This document shows positions 12,703-24,156 of a stretch of DNA of 64,000 nt, piece by piece. This DNA comes from Tigriopus japonicus. Taxonomy: Eukaryota > Arthropoda > Copepoda > Harpacticoida > Harpacticidae. The notes below the pieces were generated by a model, which was given only the letters and a program-made list of their open reading frames with translations, was not told the origin of the DNA and did not search any database. The position numbers and the translations under genes are program-made. How positions within the stretch are numbered: the stretch's first letter is position 1; the number at the start of each line of letters is the position of its first letter. The stretch covers positions 7,227,436 through 7,291,435 of the forward strand of contig CM021321.1 in assembly GCA_010645155.1 (NCBI GenBank), read 5' to 3'.

Positions 12703-14444
12703 TTACCAGAGGGAGTCTTCACACAGCAAGAGCAATGGGGAGAAGAAAAACAGCGAGGAAGTGCTTAGATTGGGAAAATGTTCAAGAGAATATGGTAATG
12801 AAGGAGAAGTAGGAATAGACAAATGGCACATACGTTTGAAACCATTAGAGACTTCTAAACATAAGATGATTTAAAGAAGCTCAGAGTTATGATCATCTCA
12901 TTTTGGATTCTCTCTTCTGATTGGTTGGTTCTGATTGAAGAAGAAATAGGCCAAAAGAAAGAAAACAAGGAGGAGCAAGAAACAATGAATAATTTTTAAT
13001 AATCTTTAAAACGGCTTCACATTACAAGAAAAAAATAAATTTGCTTAACCAAGAGCACTAAGATCATCTAAGGAACTAGTGGCACCTTCAAGTTCTAACA
13101 ATTAAAATCAAAACCTTGAAAATCTAAGTGCAAAGGGTGATGCCAAAGGTGTAGATGCACTGTCAGAAAGTATTTTGTGGATTTTTTCAAGTTTTAGACT
13201 TCATTTTCCATGCTCAAAATGTTTTATTTCATCTAATAAGTCCTTGATCACAATGTTTTATGAAAAGTTTGAATGACCATTCTGACGCATCATTCACATC
13301 ACTAGGAGTGCATTTTGTTTTGGTTTGCTAGCATTATGCGTTTTGTGTTACTTTGAAATAAATAACCACAAAAATAGGCTTCAGTTTTATCCAACAAGAT
13401 AGTGAAATCAAGGAAACATTTAATTTGTTTTATTGATAATTTAAATCCAAGTGAAGAGTATTATGCTGTGTTAGTAAATTGCGGAGGGAAAGGTCAAAAG
13501 GTAAACCCTCTTGGTAGAAATATCAAGTTAGAATGAATCCAAGAAACAAAGAGCTGATGGTTGATCTTCTGGAGAAACAAAAACGGCAAAAAAAAGGCAC
13601 AAACACTTCTTAAAAACCTCTTGTTGCTTTGTGGATTTTTTATGAAAACAAAGATAGCTTACATTCCTGGATGAACTTAATTTCAAAAATTAGTCAGTAG
13701 TTTTTACATACAGTTAAAGTTTCAAAGTAAGAATTTTGTCTTTCTTAGTAATATTATTCTCAAATCAAATGTGATTCTTGTATGAAGAGATGTTCTGTTG
13801 TGTTTTCTCGTGAAGAGCAAACTATTCTTATCGTTTCTAATTTTTTCTTTTTCATTTTAATCTAAATAGTTTAATATCCAACTTATTCCTAGACTATATT
13901 TAAGATCCTTTTTTCATCCAAGTTCATTTGTGTTAGATGAGTTTTCATTTTGGCTTTAACACAAAAACAATATTGTTCGATGCAGCGCAGTGAACGTTTT
14001 CAGAACTCTCCTCAGTCGGGTTCTGAAGCTCAGAGAGCTCAGATATCTCTCCACCTGTAGTGCTTCTCTAAATTTAATAAATACATAAGATAAGGAATAT
14101 GTATTCGACTCCTATTCACTTATTAAAAATATGGTGGTAGAAATATTGTGCTGTAAAAGTACAAATCAAAGTGCACAAGAAATGAAGTACAAATGAGAAT
14201 GACGATATACTCTGACAAGAAAGTCGTGTCTTTCTTTTACTTTGAGCCTATACGTATATTAAAGTAATGTGTTGACAGTTTTCCATGATCAAGCATCCAG
14301 TGTCCCTCCACTAGCTTCTAGGATGGTTTGGATTAATTTAGGATGTAACGTAAAGACAAATAAGTGAGAATTTATTGCTGGAACAGGAAGTGTCACTTTG
14401 ATGTCCATTGCCTTTTTCATGTAGTGTTCTAGATCGCTTTAAAT

Positions 14445-14648
14445 CAGGTGTGGGCAAACCCTGGCCCGCGGGTCTAATGTGACCCGCGAGAGGATCAGTA
14501 AAATATATAAGATTGATTATGCATATGTACGGTAGGTAGATTGTATAATTTTATACTAGAAATTCTTTGCCGTTTTGGATGGTGTGGCCCGCGAGCGCCA
14601 AAGGTCCGGTCAATTAGGCCCACCGCTAAATAGGTTTGCACATCCCTG
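14445..14648. mobile_element. 204-bp hAT-like MITE nested in the MULE-like element
   Basis: The ends read CAGGTGTGGGCAAACC on the left and, reverse-complemented, CAGGGATGTGCAAACC on the right. CTTTAAAT lies on both sides (14437-14444 and 14649-14656), a perfect 8-bp duplication. GC-rich subterminal GGCCCGCG motifs are also present. No coding capacity. Confidence 0.85.
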
Positions 14649-15569
14649 CTTTAAATCATTATAAAAAAACTGAATGGCATGAATTAAGTTTTACTCGGTC
14701 CTGGAGAAAGGGAAGTAGTTTAGAAACATCTCCAACAAAAAAGAACTGAGATACTTCTGTCCAACACGATTCAAGAGCTCAAAGAATTTTGACCATTTAT
14801 TTCCATTTTCGCAAAAAAATTTACACCTTAAAAATGGGTTAAATCCTTGAGTTGTCCAAACTTTCCAAATTGGTTGATAGCATATTAAACATCAATTCCA
14901 AAGATAGAAAGACTTGTTGGAGGTCGATTGGATGTCAAGTTTTAAAATATAATTAAAAAATTAAGAAATTTTGCTTCAAATTTTGTAACAAAGCTTTCTT
15001 ATCGGGGAGTAGGTCCAATTCTTGGTTGAAATCGAAGTAAAAGAGACTCTTTTTTTCATGTGTATTTTTTATTTGGTTTATTTCTCGAAAATCTTCATTT
15101 CTTGAACTTTGAACTGAGTCTTCTGATCTTTTGGTCTTTTAGCTTTATCTTTTCGCCGTTATGATTTTTCTATCGCTTTTGTTCGATTGATTCCTCTTTC
15201 CACTGATGCTTCCTTTCCCTTGTTTTTTCGGTGGGTTTTAAAAGAGCCTGACAAATTCAGTGTAATGGACACAGGAAGCAACAGTAGTGGACTGATAAGT
15301 TTAGGCAAGGCAACGTTAGGTTAGTTTATGTTGTTGTAACTAGACTGTTCGTTAATGGGGAAAATACAACGTTAACAGCCCTATTTATTCTAAATCACGT
15401 AAACTAACTGACCAAAGCCAACCTTCATCAAATTAACCTTACTTATGGGTGTCATTGGGCTATTTTCTTGAAGCAGCTTTGTAATCCCATCCACAACCTC
15501 TTCCCTGCTTATTCGTCTCTCTTCCCCTGCTCTTGGTGCTTACACATGACACCCTCCCCTCCCTAACGT

Positions 15570-15733
15570 GTTCGTGGACCCTACTTGCAAATTACTTTTG
15601 TAACATGAGACATTTATTTCGGGCATATTTATTCACAAGTATGTTTGACCTTCGAAACTGGCATGATGATGTCAGATTTTGGCAACGCTAAAAAGTTTGT
15701 TTACGAAGATTTGTTAGAAATATAGGGCTCATA
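15570..15733 (-). repeat. Right terminal inverted repeat of the MULE-like element
   Basis: Inverted partner of 12539-12702. It ends GGGCTCATA directly against the 9-bp duplication GATCCAACA. Confidence 0.85.
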
Positions 15734-15742
15734 GATCCAACA

Positions 15743-17076
15743 TCGCAATACTTTTTGCACGCTTCTGAATGTGCACTACGTGGCTTTGATCCACTTCCTC
15801 AAACTTGAATATTTGGGTTGAAAACCGGGATCCAGTAAATTTTCGGAGACAGGCTGACTGTTGCGTGGTTAGACAATCATGTAGTTTGTGATTCGTAACA
15901 CACACGAAGTCCAAAATATAAAAATAACCTTTGACTTTTCACGCATTTAAAGTGTCTACGAGGATGCTTTTCTTATTTTTCTTGTTTTCAATCGTTACCC
16001 CAAGATCAATGGCTGCGACATTTCTCGACAATGGTCAAAAATAGTCACCTTGCGCTTAGTCCGCGCGCGCGCTTGAAATCATGCCGTTTGTTGCATGTTT
16101 CTCAACTATCGGCTTTTTGTTAGTGTTGCCAATATCGGGATTTGTAGGCCAGTTATGTTTGAGAAAAAATATTACATGAATCAGGATTGCAGAGGATGCA
16201 ATTCTTGGTATGTCTTCGTCGTTTGCGAGGTTAAAATGTATGACCACAATTATTTTACTATAACTTTTACCATTTTCGAGTTCTGATTTGAAATATTTTG
16301 TCAATATGTGAATCTCACCTATTCAGCCAATTTCAAGTGTTTCTAATTTTATCATACATGTAATTTCTTCACTGAATCTTCATTTGAATTAGTATTTTAA
16401 AAAAAATTGAACATTTTACATAAAAACACGTAATAACAAGATTTCAGTCAAATGAATATTAAATTTACGTACTTATTTATCTTTAAATTCTCTTTCTCTA
16501 TTCTCTTTCTTTTGGGAGGTTCGTGTGTGTAAGATTAGTGAATGAACCAACTTGATGATCAATTGACCTTAACATCCTGAAGTCGAAATTGTGAATTGGA
16601 ACTAGAACTGCTTCCAGGTTGGAATTACCGCGAAGCAATCATCTCAAATTCAAAATGTAATATTTTTCAATCGTATCAGTAGGGTTTGTGGAGCAAAAGT
16701 ACAGACAAGCTTCACGACCAGCTTGTACCGTTCATCATGGGACAAAACTCGTAATATTTCAATCAAATATGCCAACAAAGTAACTCAATGTCCTATTTGA
16801 TGTTACTGTGGTATTAGCATTACAACACTAATAAAGAGTAATTTTGAAGCCCAACAAGCAATGCATGCCCAAACAAAACTTTGTCAAGATATTTTATAGG
16901 TTATTTTGACAATTTTTGGCTAGTGTCGTGAATTTTCTTGGAAAAAACAACCCAAATTTTCATATCATATGATGGCATACTTGAGATTAGCTAAATTTGT
17001 AGATTTTGTACTGTACAGTACTACAATTGCGTACTTAACTGAAACGAAGAGTCAAGACCCTAGTACAGAAAATATA
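15743..17076. other. Intergenic stretch, no gene recognised
   Basis: AT-rich DNA with only short open frames lacking known domains. No repeat partner was spotted in this window. Confidence 0.5.
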
Positions 17077-17235
17077 TTTTTGGTTTGTGGGTTCTAGGCT
17101 TGGACGGCTGAGCCTCGCCTGGCCAGCAAAGTCAACCATCATATCGTCTGAAAGTTCCCATCAAAATGGTTCTCTTAGGGCGAGAATTAGCGTCTCAAAG
17201 TTTCCGTGAGAAAAGTCAGGGAGGAGAGTCGAACC
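17077..17235 (-). mobile_element. tRNA-derived SINE, diverged copy
   Basis: The minus strand shows the family landmarks in order: a tRNA-like B-box remnant (GAGGTTCGACTCTCC), a TTTCTCACGGAAACTTT segment, and a GCCAGGCGAGGCTCAG segment. It is more diverged than the other three copies and lacks the 5' part of the tRNA-like head. Confidence 0.7.
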
Positions 17236-17743
17236 TCAAGAGAATGCCTTATCCACATTTCCTCCCTTTGCATTTTGTGGTCTACTACCTCTGCATCTGC
17301 TCAGGGGGAAAATATAACTTTGACCCAGATTAATTTTGAAAAGAACTATTTTCTTGCAAAAAATCTTTGTTCAAGGACATCAAAATATTCCAAATCGCGT
17401 GGTTCACAACCCTGCCCATTAAGACTAATTATGGAAAGAAAACCTTTGGATATTTTCCTTCTCATTTCTTGGGTAATTCTTGGCAAAATATCTGAATTTA
17501 GGTAAATTTCTAACTAATTATGACGATTTTTGGGGTAGGGGTAGTTTTGGCCAAGACAATCACATCTTTTTGACTCAAAACCCTCTAGGATCCGGGCAAA
17601 ACTCGCCGATCTCTCAGTGTCTCTAGCCGATTTTTCTTTCTTTCCTCTTTGCATCGCATTCATTCGCTGAGCTCCTCGTCGTCCTACTCGTGTGTTCTGA
17701 CTCTCTCTGGCTTGTGAAGTGGTGGACCGTTTTTCCCCTCCTC
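17236..17743. promoter_or_regulatory. Upstream region of the pyrophosphatase gene
   Basis: About 500 bases between the SINE remnant and the pyrophosphatase ATG. The last 150 bases are pyrimidine-rich and less AT-rich, as expected for a 5' UTR or core promoter. No TATA box with a convincing position was found. Confidence 0.35.
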
Positions 17744-20700
17744 ATGGTGTATCTGGCTCGCCTTCTTCGGCCTACGCGTACACGCCCGCTCACATCACCA
17801 TCATCCCTCGTTTCGCTTCTGGCCCGTGATCGCTGGACTTCTAAGGTCCCTTCCTCATCCGCTCTCACAACAGCCTTATCACCAGCCTTGCGCCGGATTC
17901 CAACCTTGAACATGTCCTCGACCACAACAGGTACGACAAACGAGAGAGAAGCAGATTTCAGTTCACGTTGAACATCCGCCCAAGTCATTCATTCCTGGTC
18001 GATTTTTTGCTGATATTGCAGCCAGTGCCGTCATGACCGCTTATGTTACGGAGCAAAGGGGTTCCTTATATGGACCGGATTACCTGTTGTACATCAAAAA
18101 GGCCGAGGATAATGTGCCCATTTCCCCTATGCACGATATCCCGTTGTAGTAAGTTTGAGGGAAAAATTTTGGGATTTGTCCTTGAATGAAGAGACTAGCT
18201 GATGTAATAAGTTGGCATGTGCGGATGACGATTGGCTGGCCAGACACGTCAACCAACAATCTTATCTCGGAAAAATGCTCGGATTTTGACTGAGCACGAG
18301 CTGGCATGGATTCGAGATAAGACTCATATCTGTCATTTGTTCAACACGGATGTCGTGTGTGTCAATAAGGTCGGTGGATGAATTTGAAGGTCAAAGATGA
18401 TGAAGGTTATGCTTTGATTGCAGCCATGATGAGGCCCAGAAGGTCTTCAATATGGTGGTGGAGGTGCCCCGATGGACCAATGCCAAGATGGAGATCAATC
18501 TCAAAGAGAAGCTCAATCCCATCAAGCAGGATATCAAGAAGGGCAAGCTTCGATACGTGGCCAATTGTTTCCCGCATAAGGGATATATTTGGAACTATGG
18601 AGCTTTGCCCCAAACTTGGGAAGATCCCGATCACGTGGATGAAGCCACCAAGTGCAAAGGAGATGGCGATCCCATCGATTGTTGTGAGATTGGACAGAAG
18701 GTCCACAAAAGCGGTAAGGGCTTCATCTCAAAGGGGCTTGATTCGGATGTAGATTGTGATATTTTTTTAATATTATTCTAGGTGAGGTGATCCAAGTCAA
18801 GGTTTTGGGCACCGTGGCTTTGATTGATGAGGGAGAAACCGATTGGAAGCTTTTGGTTATTGATATCACCGACCCTTTGGCGGCTAATTTGAATGATATC
18901 GAGGATATTGAAAAACACATGCCGGGTTTTTTGGCCGCCACTGTCGAGTGGTTCAAGATCTACAAAATGCCTGATGGTTAGTTGGATGTTGCCAATTTTT
19001 ATACAGAGGGGGTGAGGCTGTTTTCTGGCCTAAATTATTAAGCTCTTGGTCCGACCATACAAGCGTACCTTTTGTGACAAACTATCGAGATCCAATATCG
19101 ATGGGAAGAGGTGTCCAACTATTTTTTAAGGCTACATGGTGTTCTCAGAAAGTATCACTCAAAAATGTGCTCGAGTTCAGGGGGTCGGCAACAGCTTTTG
19201 GGTCAAGGCCCTCCAAATTCCTATTGTGTAGCTAGAGGCCCTCCAAAGAGATCCTGGTATTTTCATGGGCCCACAATCAACCATCGCGAGCGCTGAGCCC
19301 ACATATACAGTACTATGGATGTTCTCGGGTTGCTCTGTTGCCCATTATTTTGGACTTTCCCAGTAACTCATGGGCCCAACAACGACCACCCTCTGCTCAC
19401 ATTTTGGCCGTGGCCCACTGATTGATGACCCCTTCTGTAGTTAAACAAACGAACTATTCAAATTCCTTATATCCTCGCACCAACTTGGGAAAAAGTTTGA
19501 CGAAGTAAAAATAGTAAGAAATGCAAAATGCATCCCACCCATTTACAATGTTTATCAAATGCTTAACATCAACCATCGACTTTTTTTATCCATATGTGGG
19601 AGTTATCAAGCTTAATACTTCAGATCGTTCGCACGAGACTTGATACATTTATGCATTATCCGTTTTAATTCTTTACCCTTCAATATTTCCCAACGTTAAT
19701 TTGAATTCTCAACCTGGTTGGATGGGCCATGGAGAAAACGGTTAAGCGGGTAAACCATAAAAATACAAACTATCGTGATTTCTGCAAAATTGGGTTTAGT
19801 TTTTTTTTTCTTTTTAATCAGTGTGATTCGAGCAGATCAGGGCAAAGCATGAACCATCCTTAATCCTAAAAAAAAACATTTGAAGTCAACGATTTGCAGA
19901 TCGAACCAGGTTTTTTTTATATTTGTTTGCACATCAAAATAATGACTATTGCACTAATCATGACAAAAATGAGGGAAACGTGGACAAGTTTTCGCTTCTT
20001 AACATAACAATACGCCACACGTGTTAGTTCAAAGTTTACATATGCTTTCTATCAAAATGCCTTCCAAGTGTTCTCTCATTCTTTAATAATTTTCAGATGA
20101 GTCATTTTCCCGAAAAAGATGTGAAGTTAGGCTTTATGTCAATTTGATTACAATAACTTTGTAAAAATGGGATTGATTCCTTTAAATGTGTTAGAATAAT
20201 TGATTTGATCAATGCCAATCATGTGTTTGGAGTTATCCTAGTGAGAGCTAAGTAATCAACATAACGTAATACAAGTGTATGATTACATCTTTGGCCAAGA
20301 ATTATTTAAATTTGGGCATTATCCTGTTTCCAAAGACGTTTTCTAGGCATGATGTAACTTCCAGAAACTATTATTGATCGACCTCTTAAAACCAGTTCCT
20401 GTCTTTGCACAAGCACTGGAATTAATTTCCTTGGAACTCATTAGTTGGACATTTGAAGCAATGAGTACATACATCAATTATTCGGTCCCATTTCAGGCAA
20501 GCCCCCAAACGAGTTTGCGTTCAACGCCGAACCCAAAAACAAGGATTTCGCCCTCAAGATTATCGATGAATGCAACGCCCAATGGAAGAAACTGATGGCT
20601 CGTGAATCATCTCCCGAGGATTTGGATCGAACTTGCACTCAATATGACGCTTCTTCAAAGATCGGTGCTGATTCGGCCAAAGCTGTCTTAGAAGGTGCCG

Positions 20701-20765
20701 CTGCTATGGGAACTGTTGTCCCTCTAGAATCCACTGTGGATAAGTGGCACTATGTCAAACTTTAG
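17744..20765 (+). CDS. PPA: Inorganic pyrophosphatase (family I), 5 exons, probable mitochondrial leader
   Basis: Exons are 17744-17930, 18022-18148, 18424-18713, 18782-18976 and 20497-20765 (187+127+290+195+269 = 1068 nt, 355 aa). All introns are GT..AG and every phase matches. The enzyme hydrolyses pyrophosphate to two phosphates, driving biosynthetic reactions. The family signature D-G-D-P-I-D-C is at 185-191, supplying the metal-binding aspartates. Other landmarks are ISPMHDIPL (95-103), [12 protein letters not shown] (118-129), [18 protein letters not shown] (154-171) and DEGETDWK. Residues before about 62 are rich in Arg, Leu, Ser and Thr with few acids, like a mitochondrial presequence. 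An in-frame ATG at 17912 would give a shorter cytosolic-type protein. The last exon ends 196 bases before the convergent dehydratase gene. In insects the homolog is also a NURF chromatin-remodelling subunit; that role cannot be read from sequence. Confidence 0.95.
18977..20496 (+). other. Intron 4 of the pyrophosphatase gene
   Basis: This is the only long intron (1.5 kb) of the gene. It is AT-rich and holds no recognisable gene, RNA or element with readable ends. Confidence 0.6.
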
Positions 20766-20793
20766 AACCTTATCCTATTAGCTAGGTTCGGAT

Positions 20794-20799
20794 AATAAA
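20794..20799 (+). terminator. Poly(A) signal of the pyrophosphatase gene
   Basis: AATAAA lies 29 bases after the TAG stop codon, followed by a GT-rich stretch (about 20815-20835) suitable as a downstream element. Confidence 0.75.
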
Positions 20800-20960
20800 C
20801 CTCAGTGTTCACATGTAGAAGTTGTTGGTGCATTAACGCTTTTCGTCGCTATGTGGTACAAATACACTCAAGAACGGTGAGTCTCACGTTTTCGAGATTT
20901 TGGACGGACATGTGTATTTTTTTCTCTCTACATGGAACACGTGACTAGACAATATGAACT

Positions 20961-23526
20961 TCAGTGCTTGCTTTTGCGCGATCCTCTTGAAACCCGCTTC
21001 TCAGTTGGAGGTTGAACTACGATAGTCGGATTGGTAGAGGGTTTTGATGGAGGAGGAACATTAAACTTTCGGGCCCTCATATCGGATCCCTGGGATTCAT
21101 CCCAACCACTATCTTGAGTTTTGTCCACTTCCAGATCTGACAGAATATTCTCCGACATCCGGGCGTTATCATCTTCAGATTCAGTGTCCGATTCGTAATC
21201 GTCATCTGCGAGTACAGCGCCTAGTGAATAAAGATGGGTTATGATAACTTTGGGGGCAAGTGTTAAACACAATCTATTTTACCTGGGAAGGTGTTGATGT
21301 CTGGTTCACTCAAGGAATTTGACACCATGTATCCGTCGGTCAGACCGATGGCTTCCTCGTCGCCAAAATCATCGTCCAATTCCTCATCATGGTTACCCTT
21401 CACCCGCATGTCATATTTTTCCCGGAGAATTCGCACCATTTGACTAGTATGACGATGGTTCCTTGTCTCAGCCAGGACTTTGACCTATAATTTAAAAGAG
21501 AAGATTGTTGAGTTCATTTGGCCGTTCCTCGTTTGCCAGGACGACTGTCGTTCCACGGATAATCGGACCTTGATAGGTTCTCAAATATGTTATATATTTT
21601 AAATTAGGAAGCTTTCATAGAAAGCATGAAGCACACAGGATGGTCATTTATTCTGCTTTTAGAAAGCAATCCGAGTGATACTGAATTGGCGAGATTTTCG
21701 CTTGGCCTGATTCTGGATCACTCTCAAGTATTTCATTTCCGTGGCAGCGTCAATATCATCATCATTGTCCTCTTGGGCACTGGCGTTTCCCGAAGAAAAG
21801 TTGCCCGAATCTCTGGTTTTGCAATCTTCATCTTGTTCCAAAACATCGTCCAAGAACCCAAAGGCTCCACCAACTCCCACCATGATGATGTTTGTATATT
21901 TCTGTCTGAGGAAATCAAACATTTCATGTGCATGGCCCACACTCTTAGTTTCCACGACCACAGCGACCTAAAACGGAATTAAGAGGGGATATGTTCCATT
22001 CCTGTTTCTACAGGAACGGGCAAAAAATACGGGGCAACATGGCAATGGCAAAACTCAGGTTTTCATGGTGGACGAAAGCATGATTGTGGCAATTGGCTTC
22101 ATTCCTCACCTCCACAGAGAAGATATCGTTCTTGATCCACGCTCGCTCATGGACCATGTCTTTGATAGACACTCCACAATTGCACAAGGTCTTGGCCAAT
22201 TCGGCAATTCCTCCAGGACGGTCGCTAACTGTTACCGTAAACTTAACCAGGCGACCATCCGCCGCCAAACCTCTCTCCAGACAACGTCCCAAGATGGTTG
22301 TATCAATATTTCCACCACAAAGAGGCACCACAACCCTAAAAATAATCATATGTCAAACACCTTCAAACTTCCCGCCCTAGTTTCCCTTCTTCTCAGAATC
22401 TTACTTTTTCCCGCGCAAATCTGGCAAAAGTCCCGCCAAAATGGCGGCAACTCCAGCTGCTCCTCCTCCTTCGACCACTGCCTTTTCCATTTCCACCAGT
22501 CTAAGAATAGAAATGGCGATCCATTCCTCAGACACTGTAACCATTCGATCCATATATGGCGCAGCTGTGGCCAGGGCATTGACACCAACGGTTGGAACGG
22601 TAAGACCATCGGCTAAACTTGGTTCCGTTGGCGTTTTCACAGGATGTCCAGCTTTCATGGCATTGGTGAAAGAGGGACAGAGTTCTGGCTCCACTCCCTG
22701 GTTTTAATGAGTAGATTGTGAGGAAATTTGGAAGGATTCCAGTAATTTCTTGTGACTTACAATGATCTTAATATCTGGTTTCATGGTCTTCAAGGCCACC
22801 GCACATCCAGCGAGCAACCCTCCCCCGCCCACAGGAATGACTACTGCGTCTACATCTGGGACTTGTTCCAGGATTTCAAGTCCCATGGTACCTTGACCAG
22901 CCAAGATGTTTGGGTGGTCAAACCCGTTTATATACAACAGCCCGCGTTCTTTGCCCAACTTGAGGGCATAGGCCTTGGATTCGCCCATGTTCTGTCCTTG
23001 AATTACCACGTTGGCGCCATATTTCTTGCAATTTTCAATTTTCATGATGGGCGCCACCACAGGCATCACCACCGTTACAGGAATGCCTGTTGAGAGGTTA
23101 AAGTGTAAAATACTTCATGGCACATTTTTCCTTGTAACCCAAGCTCACCAAGTTGGCCTCCGTGATAGGCCATAGCTTGAGCGTGATTTCCGGCTGAAGC
23201 GGAAATAACACCTTTCTTCTTTTGTTTTGGATCCAACTGAATCAAACTGTATCGAGCTCCGCGCTCTTTGAAACTTCCGGTATACTGCATGTAATCTTTC
23301 TTTAAGAAAATCTCCATCCCCGATTCTTCGGATAAATGAGATCGCTGAGAAGAAATCAAAAATAGTTTTAGAAAAAAACACTTTAAGGATACTCAACCTA
23401 ACTTACATCACAAGGTGTGCGAACAATGCCATCTCGAACCCTGTATGCTGCAGCACTGATTTGCTCAAATTGAACCACACGTGGCTTCTCGGGATCACAC
23501 CAAGGATCGAGAGTTTCTTCCTCCAT
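20961..23526 (-). CDS. PLP-dependent threonine/serine dehydratase with ACT domain, long isoform
   Basis: Exons are 23526-23407, 23344-23149, 23086-22761, 22697-22405, 22335-22110, then 21484-21283 and 21220-20961 (1623 nt, 540 aa). It belongs to the fold-type II PLP enzymes that deaminate L-threonine (or L-serine) to a 2-oxo acid and ammonia. The Schiff-base lysine is K66 in GSFKERGARY. SAGNHAQ follows, and the glycine-rich phosphate loop PVGGGG is at 190-195. Residues from about 342 form an ACT ligand-binding domain (RLVKFTVTVSDRPGGIAEL). Mammalian serine racemase lacks this domain, so threonine ammonia-lyase is the better name; racemase activity cannot be excluded. In this isoform the ACT domain is finished by the exon at 21484-21283 and is followed by an acidic, Ser-rich, probably disordered tail ending in RVSRGSRKSKH. 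All splice phases agree. Substrate and allosteric ligand are not known from sequence. Confidence 0.9.
21647..21652 (-). terminator. Poly(A) signal for the short dehydratase isoform
   Basis: AATAAA on the minus strand begins seven bases after the TAA stop (21661-21659) of the alternative last exon and well before the next exon at 21484. It gives this exon its own means of 3' end formation. Confidence 0.65.
21659..21967 (-). CDS. Alternative terminal exon of the ACT dehydratase (short isoform)
   Basis: It begins after a TTTTAG acceptor and continues in frame from exon 5 (which ends at 22110 on a codon boundary), giving a 489-aa protein. It opens with VAVVVETKSVGHAHEMFDFL and then RQKY. The downstream exon 21484-21283 opens with VKVLAETRNHRHTSQMVRIL and then REKY, at the same phase. 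Both supply the last strand and helix of the ACT domain, so they are duplicated, mutually exclusive exons. After the shared part this exon encodes a Gly-rich piece (MVGVGGAFGFLDD), an Asp/Glu-rich stretch and a basic end, then TAA. Use of both exons is inferred, not observed. Confidence 0.75.
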   Translation of the reverse strand, partial: VAVVVETKSVGHAHEMFDFLRQKYTNIIMVGVGGAFGFLDDVLEQDEDCKTRDSGNFSSGNASAQEDNDDDIDAATEMKYLRVIQNQAKRKSRQFSITRIAF

Positions 23527-23985
23527 TGTATTAAGAGTCGTTTAAGCAATCTGATCTTTTTTAATAAAGCAGTCTGGCTTGCGGTTCTGTCAAGTGGGGG
23601 TCAATTTTGCGACTGATCCTTGAACCTGATTTGGAGGCGACTTTTATCGAATAATTCAAGTTTCTCCCCCTTCGAAACAACAAAAAAGCCTTATGGATGC
23701 GACTGAACCCCACTTAATGATAAACAGATCAACAGTCAACAAACGGTGAAGTAGGATACATAAGTCGTTGGAGAGGCGATTTAAATGACAACGATTAATT
23801 GATCCGACGGAATCTCGACGTTTGAGCGTCTTTGGCCATGTATGGTTCTGTGACAGTCAAAACGGTCAGAAAATAGCTGTGACATGTTGAGCCAGTTTGA
23901 TCTGCATCTGCTCTTCATAAAGCAATCAGGACAGAGACGAGGACAATACACCATCACACGCAAAAGATGTTCTCATAATTTTGGA
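23527..23985. promoter_or_regulatory. Short intergenic region upstream of the dehydratase
   Basis: About 460 bases between the dehydratase ATG and the 3' end of the SAMHD1-like gene 1. It must hold the dehydratase promoter and 5' UTR. No TATA box or other motif could be assigned. Confidence 0.4.
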
Positions 23986-23991
23986 TTTATT
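23986..23991 (-). terminator. Poly(A) signal of SAMHD1-like gene 1
   Basis: AATAAA on the minus strand lies about 165 bases past the stop codon. It is the first good hexamer downstream. Confidence 0.6.
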
Positions 23992-24156
23992 CTACGTTTG
24001 TTACATGAATTTTCGGAATAGGCAACGTGGAAAGACCGTTCGTTGATCGTATCACAAAATCAGTTAGTTAGGTATCAAAACTATCTAAAAGTGCAAAATG
24101 GTTCATCCCTGCTCATATGCCTCCATCAAAGAGGTGCATATTTCTTGAATCTTCTT

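Larger units (their letters stand above)
12539..15733. mobile_element. 3.2-kb DNA transposon with 164-bp TIRs, MULE-like, non-autonomous
   Basis: 12539-12702 and 15570-15733 are inverted copies of each other with about seven differences in 164 bases. The outer ends read TATGAGCCC and GGGCTCATA. Immediately outside both ends is GATCCAACA (12530-12538 and 15734-15742), a perfect 9-bp direct repeat. Long TIRs plus a 9-bp duplication are typical of Mutator-like elements, so that class is favoured, but no MULE transposase is encoded inside. The interior is non-coding and AT-rich, with purine-rich tracts just inside each TIR, and it carries a nested hAT MITE at 14445-14648. Transposition would have needed a transposase supplied in trans. 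Confidence 0.8.
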
